From contig JANQGQ010000043.1 in the NCBI GenBank assembly GCA_028277185.1, positions 1 to 64,000 of the forward strand: a DNA stretch of 64,000 nucleotides, in the 5' to 3' direction. The position numbers and the translations under genes were made by a program. Shown here piece after piece: positions 16,858 to 26,045 of this stretch (positions are counted from its first letter, which is position 1; each line of letters starts with the position of its first letter). The DNA is from Woeseiaceae bacterium (GTDB taxonomy: Bacteria > Pseudomonadota > Gammaproteobacteria > Steroidobacterales > Woeseiaceae). The notes beneath the pieces are model-generated. The model was not told the DNA's origin, ran no database searches, and was given only the letters and a program-made list of their open reading frames with translations.

Positions 16858-18480
16858 TTGGAAAGCATTGCAGCCGATCTGCGGCAGATGCGCCGCACCC
16901 CCTTGCACGATGCGCACGTGGCCGCGATCCGTGAGATCGCCGAGGAGGTCCACTTCGCGGAAGGCGAGATGGTGGCGAAGGCCGGCGAGCCGGCAAACCG
17001 CTTCGTCTATCTGCTGGACGGGGAAATCGAGGTCGTGCATCCGTTCACCGGCGAGCGCTACCTCGAAGCTTCGCTCGGTCCGACGCAGTTCGCCGGCGAG
17101 ATTTCGTTTCTCGCGGGCGGCGCCAACTCGCTGTCGCTCCGGGCCGCGCAACCGACGCGGACGCTGATCGTCCCGCGCGAGGCCATGCTTCGCCTGATGG
17201 CCGCCATCCCGGAGATGAGCGACATCATCATTTCGGTGTACGCCTCCAGACGGCGGCGCCAGCTCGAGGACCAGGACAGCAGCCTGACGCTGATCGGCGC
17301 CGACGTGGACCGCAACGTGCGCCGCATTGCCGCCTTCGCGGAGCGCAACCGCATCCCGTTCCGGTCGATCGACATCGGCAGCCGGGCCGCCGACCACATG
17401 ACGGGCACCTGCGCTATTCCCAAAGACAAGCCCGCGGTGATCTTCGGACCGGACCGGGTCATCGACGACCCAACGCCGGCAAGCGTGGCGCGGACCCTGG
17501 GTCTCGACCTCTCGCTGGCTCACGACGAGGTCGTCGACGTGCTGATCGTCGGCGGCGGGCCGTCGGGCGTCGCCGCGGGCGTCTACGCGGGGGCCGAAGG
17601 GCTGAGCGCGCTGGTCGTCGAGGAAACGGCGATCGGCGGACAGGCCGGCACGTCGTCGCGGATCGAAAACTACATGGGCTTCCCGACCGGCATTTCGGGC
17701 GCGGATCTGATCTGGCGCGGCGAGGTGCAGGCGCTCAAGTTCGGCACACGCTTCGCGATGCCGCGCCGCGTCGAGTCGCTACAGCGCCTCGACGACGGCC
17801 TGTTCTGCGCGGTACTCGACGATGGCTTCGAGGTGCGGGCCAGGGCCGTGCTGATCGCGACCGGCGTCCAGTACCGCCGCCTGCCCTGGGAACGCCTCGA
17901 AGACCTCGAGGGCGCGGGGGTTTACTACGCCGCCACGGAGTCGGAAGCGCGTTATTGCAGGGATACGGACGTCGTCGTGATCGGCGGCGGCAACTCGGCG
18001 GGGCAGGCAGCGATGTATCTCAGCCGCACCGCGAACCATGTGTACGTGCTGGTGCGCGGCCGAACGCTTGCAAGCTCGATGTCGGACTATCTCCTGAGCC
18101 GGCTGGAAGCCGATCCGCGAATAACGATCTGCTATGAGAACGAGGTGCGCGCGCTGCACGGCGACGAGACTCTCGAGGCCGTGACGGTGGCCGACAAGGC
18201 AAAGGACGAGGAACGCCGCATCGGCACGAAAGCGCTGTTCGTCATGGTCGGCGCCGCCCCGAATACAAAGTGGCTCAACGATCTCGCCAAACTGGACGAC
18301 AATGGTTTCGTGCTGACGGGGCGCGCCGTCGACCGCGAATCGAGTTTTGCGACCTCCTGCGACGGACTGTTCGCCGTAGGCGACGTCCGGGCCGGCTCGG
18401 TGAAGCGCGTCGCGTCGTCGGTCGGCGAAGGCTCCGTCGTGATTTCGCAGGTCTGGAAGTACATCAATCCCGACCTTTAG
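16858..18480 (+). CDS. Cyclic-nucleotide-binding domain fused to a thioredoxin-reductase-like flavoprotein
   Basis: Residues 1–135 form a cNMP-binding/CAP_ED domain (FAGEISFLAGG). A middle linker resembles a thioredoxin-like segment. Residues about 222–540 form an FAD/NAD(P)H oxidoreductase with VGGGPSGVAAGVYAG, VIGGGNSAGQAA and CDGLFAVGDVR. The catalytic CxxC of true thioredoxin reductases is missing: at that position the sequence reads YYAATESEARYC. It should therefore act on another acceptor. A TTG start is used. Downstream, mipA starts nine bases after its stop, and together with the SYLF gene they form an operon. Confidence 0.88.
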   Translation: MESIAADLRQMRRTPLHDAHVAAIREIAEEVHFAEGEMVAKAGEPANRFVYLLDGEIEVVHPFTGERYLEASLGPTQFAGEISFLAGGANSLSLRAAQPTRTLIVPREAMLRLMAAIPEMSDIIISVYASRRRRQLEDQDSSLTLIGADVDRNVRRIAAFAERNRIPFRSIDIGSRAADHMTGTCAIPKDKPAVIFGPDRVIDDPTPASVARTLGLDLSLAHDEVVDVLIVGGGPSGVAAGVYAGAEGLSALVVEETAIGGQAGTSSRIENYMGFPTGISGADLIWRGEVQALKFGTRFAMPRRVESLQRLDDGLFCAVLDDGFEVRARAVLIATGVQYRRLPWERLEDLEGAGVYYAATESEARYCRDTDVVVIGGGNSAGQAAMYLSRTANHVYVLVRGRTLASSMSDYLLSRLEADPRITICYENEVRALHGDETLEAVTVADKAKDEERRIGTKALFVMVGAAPNTKWLNDLAKLDDNGFVLTGRAVDRESSFATSCDGLFAVGDVRAGSVKRVASSVGEGSVVISQVWKYINPDL

Positions 18481-18489
18481 AGGGCTGTC

Positions 18490-19896
18490 TTGCCGCGAAA
18501 AAACCGTGCCGGAACTGCTCTCGCCGCACTCATCGCGGTCGCAGCAATGCAGGTCGCGAGCGCCCAGGAGGTCGCGGAAATCCCGTTTTACCGCACGCAG
18601 CCGGGCACCGCGGGATTGGGCGGCGGTCTCCGGCTGGGACAGAACCCCTATTTCGCAAGCGACAGCGAGGACGAGCGAACGCTGGATCTGATTCCGCTGT
18701 ACCTTTACGAAGGCGAACGGCTGTTCGTGAGAGGGGCGTCGGGCGGGCTGCACCTGCTACGGAACGAGCGCGTGGAACTCAACCTCTATGCCCGCTATCG
18801 CTTCCAGGAACTCGATCCGGACAGCAACGAAGTCTACGCGGGCCTCGAGGAACGCGAGCAGTCGCTGGACGCCGGCATCGAGCTCGGCGTCCGCTACGAC
18901 TGGGGCGAGATCAAGCTCGACTGGGTCACAGACACGCTGGACCGGCATGGTGGCCAGGAGGCCAGGGTGTCGTATCGCTATCGTATCGACGCCGGCCCGT
19001 GGGCATTCTCGCCCTTCGTCAACTGGTCGTGGCAGGACGCGAATCTCACCAACTACTACTTCGGCGTGAGCGAGGCCGAGGCAACCCCGGAGCGTCCGGT
19101 GTATCTCCCCGGCGACTCGCAGTGGGTGTCTTTCGGCATCAACACGTCCTGGCAGATCTCCGACAAGATCGTCTTCTTTGGCAACGTCTCCTTCGGCGGG
19201 GCGGATTCCGAGGTCGCGGAGAGCCCGCTGACCGAAGAGGACGGCTTTTCCACGGTGTTCCTCGGCGGCACCTACACCTTCGGCAATGCGCGGCGGCCGG
19301 ACTACATCATCGACCCCGAGCGCCGCAGCGAATGGTCATGGCGACTGAACTACGGCTATCAGGCGGACGGGAACATCGTGAGCGAAATCGATCAGGGCGA
19401 CTTCAGCAGAAGCTCTTTCGCCGATACGAACATCGCCGGCCTGACCTTCAGCAAGCTGCTGTCCAACGGCCGCCGCGTGGACTTTCTGGGCCGACTCGCG
19501 TGGTTTCGCCATCTCGAAAATGACGAAGGCAACGGCCGTTTCTCGAGCTACGCCGCTTACATCATGGCAATGGGCAGGGGCTATGCGCCCTGGAGCGATC
19601 GCGAGCTGTTCCGCTGGGGCTTCGGTTTCGGGTTCTCCTACGCCGAGAAGATTCCGATCGCGGAGCAGCGCAAGCAGGCGGCCAAGGACGACAATACCTC
19701 ACACTTTCTGAACTACCTCGAGATGACTCTCGATTTCCCGCTGCAGAACTTCGGCAAGAGCCGCTGGCTCAGGAACTGCTATGCCGGGCTCTCCGTCGTA
19801 CACCGCTCCGGCATCTTCGGCACGTCCGACCTGCTCGGCGACGTATCCGGCGGTTCGGACTGGATTACGGCGCACGTCGAGTGCGTTCGGCGATGA
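18490..19896 (+). CDS. MipA/OmpV-family outer-membrane protein
   Basis: The 468-residue protein has a signal peptide (cleavage near ASAQE, residue 25) and alternating beta-strand texture through to the C-terminus, the pattern of a MipA/OmpV barrel. The typical start AGLGGGLRLGQNPYF is present. MipA relatives are linked to murein scaffolding or to stress responses. Translation starts at TTG, nine bases after the reductase-like gene, and the stop overlaps the next ATG. It is longer than the usual ~250-residue MipA. Confidence 0.8.
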   Translation: MPRKNRAGTALAALIAVAAMQVASAQEVAEIPFYRTQPGTAGLGGGLRLGQNPYFASDSEDERTLDLIPLYLYEGERLFVRGASGGLHLLRNERVELNLYARYRFQELDPDSNEVYAGLEEREQSLDAGIELGVRYDWGEIKLDWVTDTLDRHGGQEARVSYRYRIDAGPWAFSPFVNWSWQDANLTNYYFGVSEAEATPERPVYLPGDSQWVSFGINTSWQISDKIVFFGNVSFGGADSEVAESPLTEEDGFSTVFLGGTYTFGNARRPDYIIDPERRSEWSWRLNYGYQADGNIVSEIDQGDFSRSSFADTNIAGLTFSKLLSNGRRVDFLGRLAWFRHLENDEGNGRFSSYAAYIMAMGRGYAPWSDRELFRWGFGFGFSYAEKIPIAEQRKQAAKDDNTSHFLNYLEMTLDFPLQNFGKSRWLRNCYAGLSVVHRSGIFGTSDLLGDVSGGSDWITAHVECVRR

Positions 19897-20474
19897 CGAC
19901 CCGCTGGCTGTCAGGTGTGTTGTTGCTGCTGGCGCTCGAGACCGGGGCGGCCGACTGGACGACCGATCCGGCAGACAGGCTGGAAACGCGGGCCGCCAGC
20001 GCCGTCGGGAGAATCCGGGAGCGCCTGCCGCAAAGCCGCGCTTACTTCGATCAGGCCTACGGCTATGCCGTGTTTCCGTCGGTGACGCGCTTAGGCCTGG
20101 GGTTCGGCGGCGCCGCGGGCAAGGGCGTCGTGATCGAGGCCGGGCGCGTTGTCGGCCGGACTCGCTACCGCCAGTTCACGTCGGGTATCCAGGCCGGTGC
20201 GCGCAACTTCTCGATGATCGTGTTTTTCGAGGACGAAGCTGCGCTGGAGTACTACAAGACCGGCGAGCTGCAGTTCCTGGGTCAGGCCGGGTTGTCGGTG
20301 GGCACGGCCGGATTATCGTCGACGCCGGCCTACGACCAGGGCGTCGCCATCCTCACCCTGGGCCGCTTCGGACTCATGGCCGAGTTCACGGTGTCCGGCG
20401 CGCACTACTCGTTCGAGGCCCTCCCCGACGAGACCGGCACGACGAATCCCCAGGAGCCCGTCAGTCCCGACTGA
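19893..20474 (+). CDS. SYLF/YSC84-domain lipid-binding protein
   Basis: The 193-residue protein has a signal peptide (WLSGVLLLLALETGAADW) followed by a SYLF domain with the conserved AYGYAVFPSV, GLGFGGAAGKGVV and FTSGIQAGARNF segments. Family members bind phosphoinositides or lipids in eukaryotes. Bacterial roles are unclear. The ATG overlaps the mipA stop (ATGA), so this is the last gene of the reductase-like–mipA–SYLF operon. Its end overlaps the convergent methyltransferase gene by 14 bases. Confidence 0.87.
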   Translation: MTTRWLSGVLLLLALETGAADWTTDPADRLETRAASAVGRIRERLPQSRAYFDQAYGYAVFPSVTRLGLGFGGAAGKGVVIEAGRVVGRTRYRQFTSGIQAGARNFSMIVFFEDEAALEYYKTGELQFLGQAGLSVGTAGLSSTPAYDQGVAILTLGRFGLMAEFTVSGAHYSFEALPDETGTTNPQEPVSPD

Positions 20475-21093
20475 GTAACTTTCTCCCGATCAGGAACACG
20501 GCGCTCTTCGGCTTCGGTTGCCAGTCGTACTCGATGTCGAAGCCGGCAGCGCGAACGCTCTCCCGCAGTTCGTCGCCGGTAAACACCCGCACGAGCGGGA
20601 AGACGCCCAGGGCCTTGCCGAGCGGACCGACGAAACGGAACCAGCCGTGACGGTCGCCGAGACACATCGTGCTCGACACGAGTACGCCGCCTGGCTTCAG
20701 CAGGTGGCGGAACATCCGCAATGCCGTGTCTTTGTCGGCGAGCAGATGGAGCAAGCTGTGAGCCATGATGACGTCGAAGGACCCGGGCGACTCGTCGAGC
20801 TGCTCGACGGCCACCTGACGAAACGCGACGTTCCGGGCGTTCGCCTCTTCCGCCTTCCGGCGTGCGATGTCCAGCATGCCCGCGGAGATGTCCGTTGCAA
20901 CGATTTCGCCCGCAAACGGCGCGTGCGCGATCGCCGTGGAGCCGGTCCCGCAACCCACTTCGAGCACGCGCGTGCCCGGCGTGAGGTGACTGCGCGTAAT
21001 CGCAAGCTTGCGCTGATAGACGGTCTCGTCGGGCACCGGCCGCCGGGCGTAGCCCGCCGCATGTCGGTCCCAGAATCGTGTCGCCTCAGCCAT
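20461..21093 (-). CDS. Class I SAM-dependent methyltransferase
   Basis: The 210-residue protein is a UbiE/type-11-like methyltransferase with the SAM loop VLEVGCGTGSTAIAHA (near 44), the acidic ATDISAGMLDIARRKA, the post-motif FDVIMAHSLLHLL and LKPGGVLVSSTM. The C-terminal part resembles small methyltransferases acting on lipids or small molecules. The substrate cannot be told. It overlaps the upstream lumazine-binding-like gene by eight bases, and the two are likely cotranscribed. Confidence 0.86.
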   Translation of the reverse strand: MAEATRFWDRHAAGYARRPVPDETVYQRKLAITRSHLTPGTRVLEVGCGTGSTAIAHAPFAGEIVATDISAGMLDIARRKAEEANARNVAFRQVAVEQLDESPGSFDVIMAHSLLHLLADKDTALRMFRHLLKPGGVLVSSTMCLGDRHGWFRFVGPLGKALGVFPLVRVFTGDELRESVRAAGFDIEYDWQPKPKSAVFLIGRKLLSRD

Positions 21094-21472
21094 GATGGTT
21101 CTCCCACGTCATGATCTTGTTCGTAATCTTCCACTTCCCGTCGATCTTCACGAGCACGAGCTGATCGGTATACAGCCGGTCTTGCCACTCGATCTCGACC
21201 GTCACCAGCGCGGCGGCATCGGTTGCGTCGATGCCAATGACGCGACCGCCCTCCGGAACGGTGGCGCGTGCCGGACGGCCGCCGTTGTCGGAACCCTGGC
21301 TTCCGGAACCCGGCAGCACGGTTTCCTCGACCAGCACCCGCTGGCCGGTCGACGCACCGATGAGATACTTCTCGACGACGGCTTCGATGGCCGAATCGCG
21401 CTCCCCGATCATTGGCAATGCCAACGTGATCGTCAGCGCAAGTGTGATCGTCAGCTTCGCTGCCCGATACAT
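21086..21472 (-). CDS. Exported NTF2-like (putative lumazine-binding) protein
   Basis: The 128-residue protein has a signal peptide and a single NTF2-like fold (Lumazine_bd_2-like: IEAVVEKYLIGASTGQ at the start, DQLVLVKIDGKWKITNKI at the end). The signal region contains a tandem six-residue repeat (LTITLA twice, 18-bp DNA repeat near 21428–21463). Such proteins are usually small periplasmic binding or accessory proteins of unknown function. It overlaps the methyltransferase downstream. Confidence 0.72.
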   Translation of the reverse strand: MYRAAKLTITLALTITLALPMIGERDSAIEAVVEKYLIGASTGQRVLVEETVLPGSGSQGSDNGGRPARATVPEGGRVIGIDATDAAALVTVEIEWQDRLYTDQLVLVKIDGKWKITNKIMTWENHHG

Positions 21473-21821
21473 CCTCTGACTCCCCGACGTACAATTGATT
21501 CCCAGACAGGCGTTATCCTAGCCATGCGTTTCTCAATATAGATCCACAAATCACATAGAAATTGTGCGAATTTGTACGGCCCGGCGCTTGATACGTTTCG
21601 ACTGAAACCGAACCCGGGCCAGCCGGCTTCGTCCGGCAGACCGTCGACCGTCTACGAGTCGCGCAATGGCGATTTCATCGATTTCGACCGAACGGATCTC
21701 CTGAGCGAGGCTTACCCCGGAGTCGGTCTTGAACCGGGCAGGAGGCAGGAAGACTTCCCGCTGATCGCGGATAGCCGACGTGACGGCCGCATCGTCGTGC
21801 CGCGACCGTCACGCCGCAGAC
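21473..21821. other. Intergenic region without recognised gene
   Basis: The 349 bases separate two minus-strand genes. A plus-strand frame starting with TTG at 21572 gives a somewhat protein-like first 75 residues but runs into the antisense of the LCCL gene and has no ribosome site, so I do not call it. An AT-rich patch near 21530–21570 may hold the promoter of the minus-strand pair. Confidence 0.4.
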
Positions 21822-22679
21822 TCACGGCTGGTTCGTCGCTACCGCCGGCTCGATCGCCGGGAAGATCAGCTGCCGCGTACCGGCCGCACCGTCCTTCGAC
21901 TCGATGCCGTGGCGGATGCTGCCTTTCAGCTTGCCGGCCGGCTCGACCATCTGGACCGTGATGAAACCGCCGTCCGGACCGAGTCGACCCGCGTGCACCG
22001 CGGCCAGGCACACGTAGCTGTTGAACGCATAACGGTCGGTGCCGTACACCCGACGGCCTGCGAGACTGGCCGGCGCCGCGGGGCAGCTGAACACGAAGCG
22101 CTGACCGACGAGCTTCATGTTCGCGAGACCCGTGGACGTGAACTTCGTGTCCCACTTGATCCGCGGCGCGTAGTCCCGCTGCACGGGATCGAGCGTTTCG
22201 GCGAACGCGCCGCCGACGAATACGAAGCTGCGCTGCGTCTCGGGAAAGTCGCCTGAACGGATGCCGTGGCGCTCGCTGCCCTGATAGCTGTCGATGCCGG
22301 GATTCAGCTGGACGATGACGCCGCCGCCGTCGGTACCGATCGCGCCGGCGTGCACGGCCGCGACGCAAATCGGGCTGTCGCTCGGGTAGACGTTCGTGCC
22401 GTACAGTGCGTCGTCCTCGTCGCGGACCGTCCTCTCGGGGCACTGGAAGTGAAAGCGCTGACCCACGAACTTGTCGGCGTCGATCTGGAAGTGCTTTAAG
22501 GCCGTGTTCCATTCGAGCTCGGCGGGAGCCGGTTCGACGTCGGCCGCGAAAGCGCGCAGTCCGCTGTTGAAGTAGATCAGAAGCGCCGCGGCGACGATCC
22601 AGCCGAGATGCTTGTAGTTCAGATTGAAGCGGCGTTTGCCGACCTTGACGTCGATATCGTCGAGCGTGTCTTTCTTCAT
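21822..22679 (-). CDS. Membrane-anchored protein with two LCCL domains
   Basis: The 285-residue protein has an N-terminal cytoplasmic stretch, one transmembrane helix (LGWIVAAALLIYF near residue 27) and an extracytoplasmic part with two LCCL-like domains. The signatures are VYPSDSPICVAAVHAG…GVIVQLNPG and RYAFNSYVCLAAVHAG…FITVQMVEP, each ending in RHGI. LCCL domains are best known from eukaryotic secreted proteins, and the function in bacteria is unknown. The ATG at 22679 has an AAGGAG site, which sets the start. Confidence 0.82.
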   Translation of the reverse strand: MKKDTLDDIDVKVGKRRFNLNYKHLGWIVAAALLIYFNSGLRAFAADVEPAPAELEWNTALKHFQIDADKFVGQRFHFQCPERTVRDEDDALYGTNVYPSDSPICVAAVHAGAIGTDGGGVIVQLNPGIDSYQGSERHGIRSGDFPETQRSFVFVGGAFAETLDPVQRDYAPRIKWDTKFTSTGLANMKLVGQRFVFSCPAAPASLAGRRVYGTDRYAFNSYVCLAAVHAGRLGPDGGFITVQMVEPAGKLKGSIRHGIESKDGAAGTRQLIFPAIEPAVATNQP

Positions 22680-22794
22680 GCTGTGTCTCCTTGAATTGCA
22701 GGGGTTCGGTTCGGGCCAGGCCGATTCGCACCGGCCTGCCCGTGTTCGCTTAAGCGAAGTTCCGGAGCGTCGGCGACAGCAACGCGATGTTTGG

Positions 22795-23184
22795 CTAGGG
22801 CGTTGCGAAAAGCTCCGACCGGGTTGCGGCAACCCGCTGGACGACGCGCCTCGTGATCGTCCCCGGTACGCTCAGTTCCCGAAGCGTGGTTTCGAGATGC
22901 CCGACGACGATGTCGAAGTGCCCCTCGTTGAGGCCATGACGCGCGACGAGATCGGCATGCGCTTCGGCGAGCGAGCGGCCCTCGTAGTCGGCTTCGCCGC
23001 CGAGCGCTACAGCGAGGAAACGTTTCTGGTGCGCCAGGATTCTCTCGATCGGCGCCTCTTTGAAAAAGCCGCTGACACGCGGGTCGTTCAGAATCTGGAA
23101 GTACAGGGCACCGACCAGGCGGTCGATCCCCTCCTGCCCGCCAACGGCGTCGATCAGGCTCTCGCCCGCGGTGGTTTCGGTCAT
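22795..23184 (-). CDS. Group 1 truncated hemoglobin
   Basis: The 129-residue protein is a 2-on-2 globin with the heme-pocket start (GGQEGIDRLVGALYFQILND), the proximal-histidine-bearing helix (AEAHADLVARHGL) and a C-terminal ETTLREL segment. Such globins bind O2 or NO and can detoxify nitric oxide. The gene follows the kinase gene by about 80 bases on the same strand with its own AGGAG site, so cotranscription is possible but unproven. Confidence 0.92.
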   Translation of the reverse strand: MTETTAGESLIDAVGGQEGIDRLVGALYFQILNDPRVSGFFKEAPIERILAHQKRFLAVALGGEADYEGRSLAEAHADLVARHGLNEGHFDIVVGHLETTLRELSVPGTITRRVVQRVAATRSELFATP

Positions 23185-23265
23185 CGTTTGCTCCTGAAAA
23201 AAAGCTTCGCCTATCCGTTACAGCGAGATTTCAGGCGCCGGACGACTCCTGGTGGTCCGTCAGCA

Positions 23266-26034
23266 TCATCCTGGCGGGGTCTGGAGGCAACTGACCGGCT
23301 TGTCGGCAGTGCTCCTCAAGTAGGCGGCGAGATCGACCAGCGTCCCGGCAGGATACGCCGCAATCAGAGTCGCTGTCTCCGCACGCTGCGCGTCGAGTTC
23401 CGCATGGCGTTGCCGCAACGCCGGCGGCAATACGGCCGCTGACGACAGCGCATCGAGCACGCGCCACCGATCGAGGGCGTCGAAGAACACCGGTGCTTCC
23501 TGCTCGTATAGCGCCACAAACCCGTCCAGGTCGGGCTGCGTCAATTCTTCGGACCGGGACTTGTGCCGCAAATCCGCGAGAGCCGCCCACACTTTTTGCC
23601 GGGCGGGCTCATCGGCCGGGTGCTCGAGTGACTCCAGCGCACGCAGCAAGTCGGCCTCTCGACGGCATTCGCCGTCGGCGTAACCTATCGCCATCGCAGC
23701 CTCGGCGTATGCGCCCCCGAACACCATCGTTTTGCCGAACAAGCGCTGCATGCGGCGTCCGATCGAAGGATCGTCGGCGAACTCGCGGCGCACGACGGGC
23801 AGGGCCCGTGTCATGACCACAAGCGTCTTCGACGTGTCGCCGGTCACGAGACTGTACTGCGCCAGATTCACTTCGGCGACGAAACGGGCATAGAACTGCG
23901 ATCCGGGATCGAGCAACTTCAGCGCGCGCTCGGTCGTCGTAATCGCCTCCCCGGCCCGGCCGCTCCGAAACAGGAGACCGGCATAGCCGCGCAACACCGT
24001 CGCGAATGTCGCGTCCGTATCCATTCCAGCTTCTTCGAAGATTGCCAGGGACTCCAGAAACGCCGCCTCCGACTCGTCGTAGCGGGCCGACCGGCCGAGA
24101 AAAATCGCCCGGTTGCTCAGCGTCACCGCCAACGCGGATGGATTGTTCGCGGCCCGCATGTGCCGGACGGCGTCGCTCCAGTGCAGATCTTCCGTGACTG
24201 CGTCACCGGCCCGGCGGGCGACGCCTGCCAGAAGCTGGCTCAGGCGGGCGCGCCTGCGCGGATCGTCGACATCGTACTGCTGCACGATTTCTGCCATCAC
24301 AAAGGTACCGGCATCGGCGCGGCCGAACTCGCGAACCCGGTTCAGCGCGCCGACGTAGGAGTACTGAGCGCTCATCCATGGCTCGACGGCGGCAGCATCC
24401 GTGGGCCTGGCCGGAAGGCGCTCGTCGAAGAACTTCACGGCCTCTGCGGGATTGGTGCGCGCGAGGACGTTACCGAGCCCCGCGACACCCCAAAGGTATG
24501 GCACCTCGGATTCGTCGCCGAGCTCGGCGGCTGCCGCGAGCACGGCTCTATGGGCTGCCGCCTCCTGCTCGATGAGACCGAGGCTCTCGAAGATTTTCCC
24601 CAACTCGTGGTTGACCTCCCAAGCCAGGAGCGGATCGTCGGCGACGCGAGCCCCTATCTCGGGCAACGCGCGCGTCAACGCATCGGCCAGCGTGACCGTC
24701 GCTCCGCGCCCCTGAAAGGGGTCGGCTTTGCGGAAGACGTCGGAGAGTATCTGCTGGGCCGTCGCGCTGCGCGCGGCCTGCTCCGCGGCCTCGTCGGCCA
24801 TGCGAACGGAAACGACGGTGGCTGCCGTCAGGGCCAGCGCACTCGCCGTTACGATGCCGGTAACGAGCGCATTGCGGCGCAGAAATCGCCGGGCGACGTA
24901 CCAGGCGGTTCGCGGCATCGCTTTGACCGGACGGTCCTCGAGGAAGCGACTGACGTCGTCGGCAAGCGCCGAAACCGTGCGATAGCGCTCGTCCGGGCTC
25001 TTGCTGAGCGCCGCCATGACGATGGCGTCCAGATCGCTGCCGATTGCCGCATCGCGCACGCCGGGCTTCGCCGGGGTCGTATTGCAAATGACGTCGATTG
25101 CCTCCGTGAGCGGCAAGTCGCTGACGTCGTAGGGAGGCGCACCGGTCAGCATGACGTAGAGCAGAAGGCCGAGCTGATACACGTCGCTCGCAACGGTCAC
25201 CATGGCGCCGGTCAACTGCTCCGGACTCGCGTACTGCAGCGTCAACGGCGCGCCGGCCGTCCGCGTGTACACGCCGTCGTCGATGTCGTCGAGCACGCCG
25301 GCGACGCCGAAGTCGAGCAGGCGGGCGCGTCCGGTCTCGTCCACCAGGACGTTCTGCGGCTTGATGTCGCGATGGACGATCAGGCGCTGATGCGCGTAGG
25401 CGACCGCAGCGCAGACTTCGAGAAACAGGCGCAGGCGTTCCTCGAGCGACTGGTCCCTGACGTATTCGTCGATGGTCGTACCCGCCACGTACTCCATCGC
25501 GAACCACGGCCGGCCGTCGGCGAGGAAGCCGCCGTCGACGAAGCGGGCGAGGCCCGGATGATCCAGCGACGCAAGCAGCCGGCGCTCGCGCAGGAAGCGC
25601 GCGCGAACGTCCTCGCTTGCACGATGCGACCACAGTATCTTGATCGCGGCTTCCTGCACGTAGTCCCGGCTGCCCGACGCGGTATCCGCGTGTGCCTCCC
25701 GGCTCGCGAAGAACACCTGCCCCATGCCGCCGGAACCAAGCTCCCGGTGCAGACGCCAGCGTCCCGCCGGCGTTTCCTCGGCGCCGGCGTCCGCGGTGAG
25801 CGGCGATTCCTCACCCGGTTCCTGCGTTTTTGCGACGGAGCGCGCCGGGTCGGCGGCGATATCACTCAACGTCAGCGCATTCGACAACTCGAGTAACTTC
25901 CCGATCTGCTCCCGCTGCGGCGCCGGCAAGCCCTCTACGAATTCCCGGCGCGCCGGACCTTCGAGCGCATAGGCCTGATCCAGCAGCGCATCGAGCGCTT
26001 CGAAACTGACGATGCCCGGCGCGGTCTTATCCAT
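23266..26034 (-). CDS. Membrane Ser/Thr protein kinase with C-terminal TPR-like sensor region
   Basis: The 922-residue protein has a Hanks-type kinase domain at about residues 90–365 with an intact glycine loop (LGSGGMGQVF), catalytic lysine (AAIKIL), HRDIKPQNVL and DFGVAG. A transmembrane helix follows near 390–410 and then a long helical, TPR-like region. All catalytic residues are present, so it should be active. The upstream gene, 11 bases away, encodes an ECF sigma factor of the type controlled by such kinases. The start at 26034 (MDKTAPGIVSF) avoids overlapping that gene. Confidence 0.93.
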   Translation of the reverse strand: MDKTAPGIVSFEALDALLDQAYALEGPARREFVEGLPAPQREQIGKLLELSNALTLSDIAADPARSVAKTQEPGEESPLTADAGAEETPAGRWRLHRELGSGGMGQVFFASREAHADTASGSRDYVQEAAIKILWSHRASEDVRARFLRERRLLASLDHPGLARFVDGGFLADGRPWFAMEYVAGTTIDEYVRDQSLEERLRLFLEVCAAVAYAHQRLIVHRDIKPQNVLVDETGRARLLDFGVAGVLDDIDDGVYTRTAGAPLTLQYASPEQLTGAMVTVASDVYQLGLLLYVMLTGAPPYDVSDLPLTEAIDVICNTTPAKPGVRDAAIGSDLDAIVMAALSKSPDERYRTVSALADDVSRFLEDRPVKAMPRTAWYVARRFLRRNALVTGIVTASALALTAATVVSVRMADEAAEQAARSATAQQILSDVFRKADPFQGRGATVTLADALTRALPEIGARVADDPLLAWEVNHELGKIFESLGLIEQEAAAHRAVLAAAAELGDESEVPYLWGVAGLGNVLARTNPAEAVKFFDERLPARPTDAAAVEPWMSAQYSYVGALNRVREFGRADAGTFVMAEIVQQYDVDDPRRRARLSQLLAGVARRAGDAVTEDLHWSDAVRHMRAANNPSALAVTLSNRAIFLGRSARYDESEAAFLESLAIFEEAGMDTDATFATVLRGYAGLLFRSGRAGEAITTTERALKLLDPGSQFYARFVAEVNLAQYSLVTGDTSKTLVVMTRALPVVRREFADDPSIGRRMQRLFGKTMVFGGAYAEAAMAIGYADGECRREADLLRALESLEHPADEPARQKVWAALADLRHKSRSEELTQPDLDGFVALYEQEAPVFFDALDRWRVLDALSSAAVLPPALRQRHAELDAQRAETATLIAAYPAGTLVDLAAYLRSTADKPVSCLQTPPG

Positions 26035-26045
26035 TGGCTGCCCCG

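Noticed and set aside
15919..17523. Single 534-residue minus-strand protein
   Set aside because: The upstream two-thirds is antisense to the cNMP/reductase-like gene. The real protein starts with the signal peptide at 16677 or 16698.
21572..21961. Plus-strand 129-codon frame
   Set aside because: TTG start without ribosome site, second half antisense to the LCCL gene, no recognisable domain.
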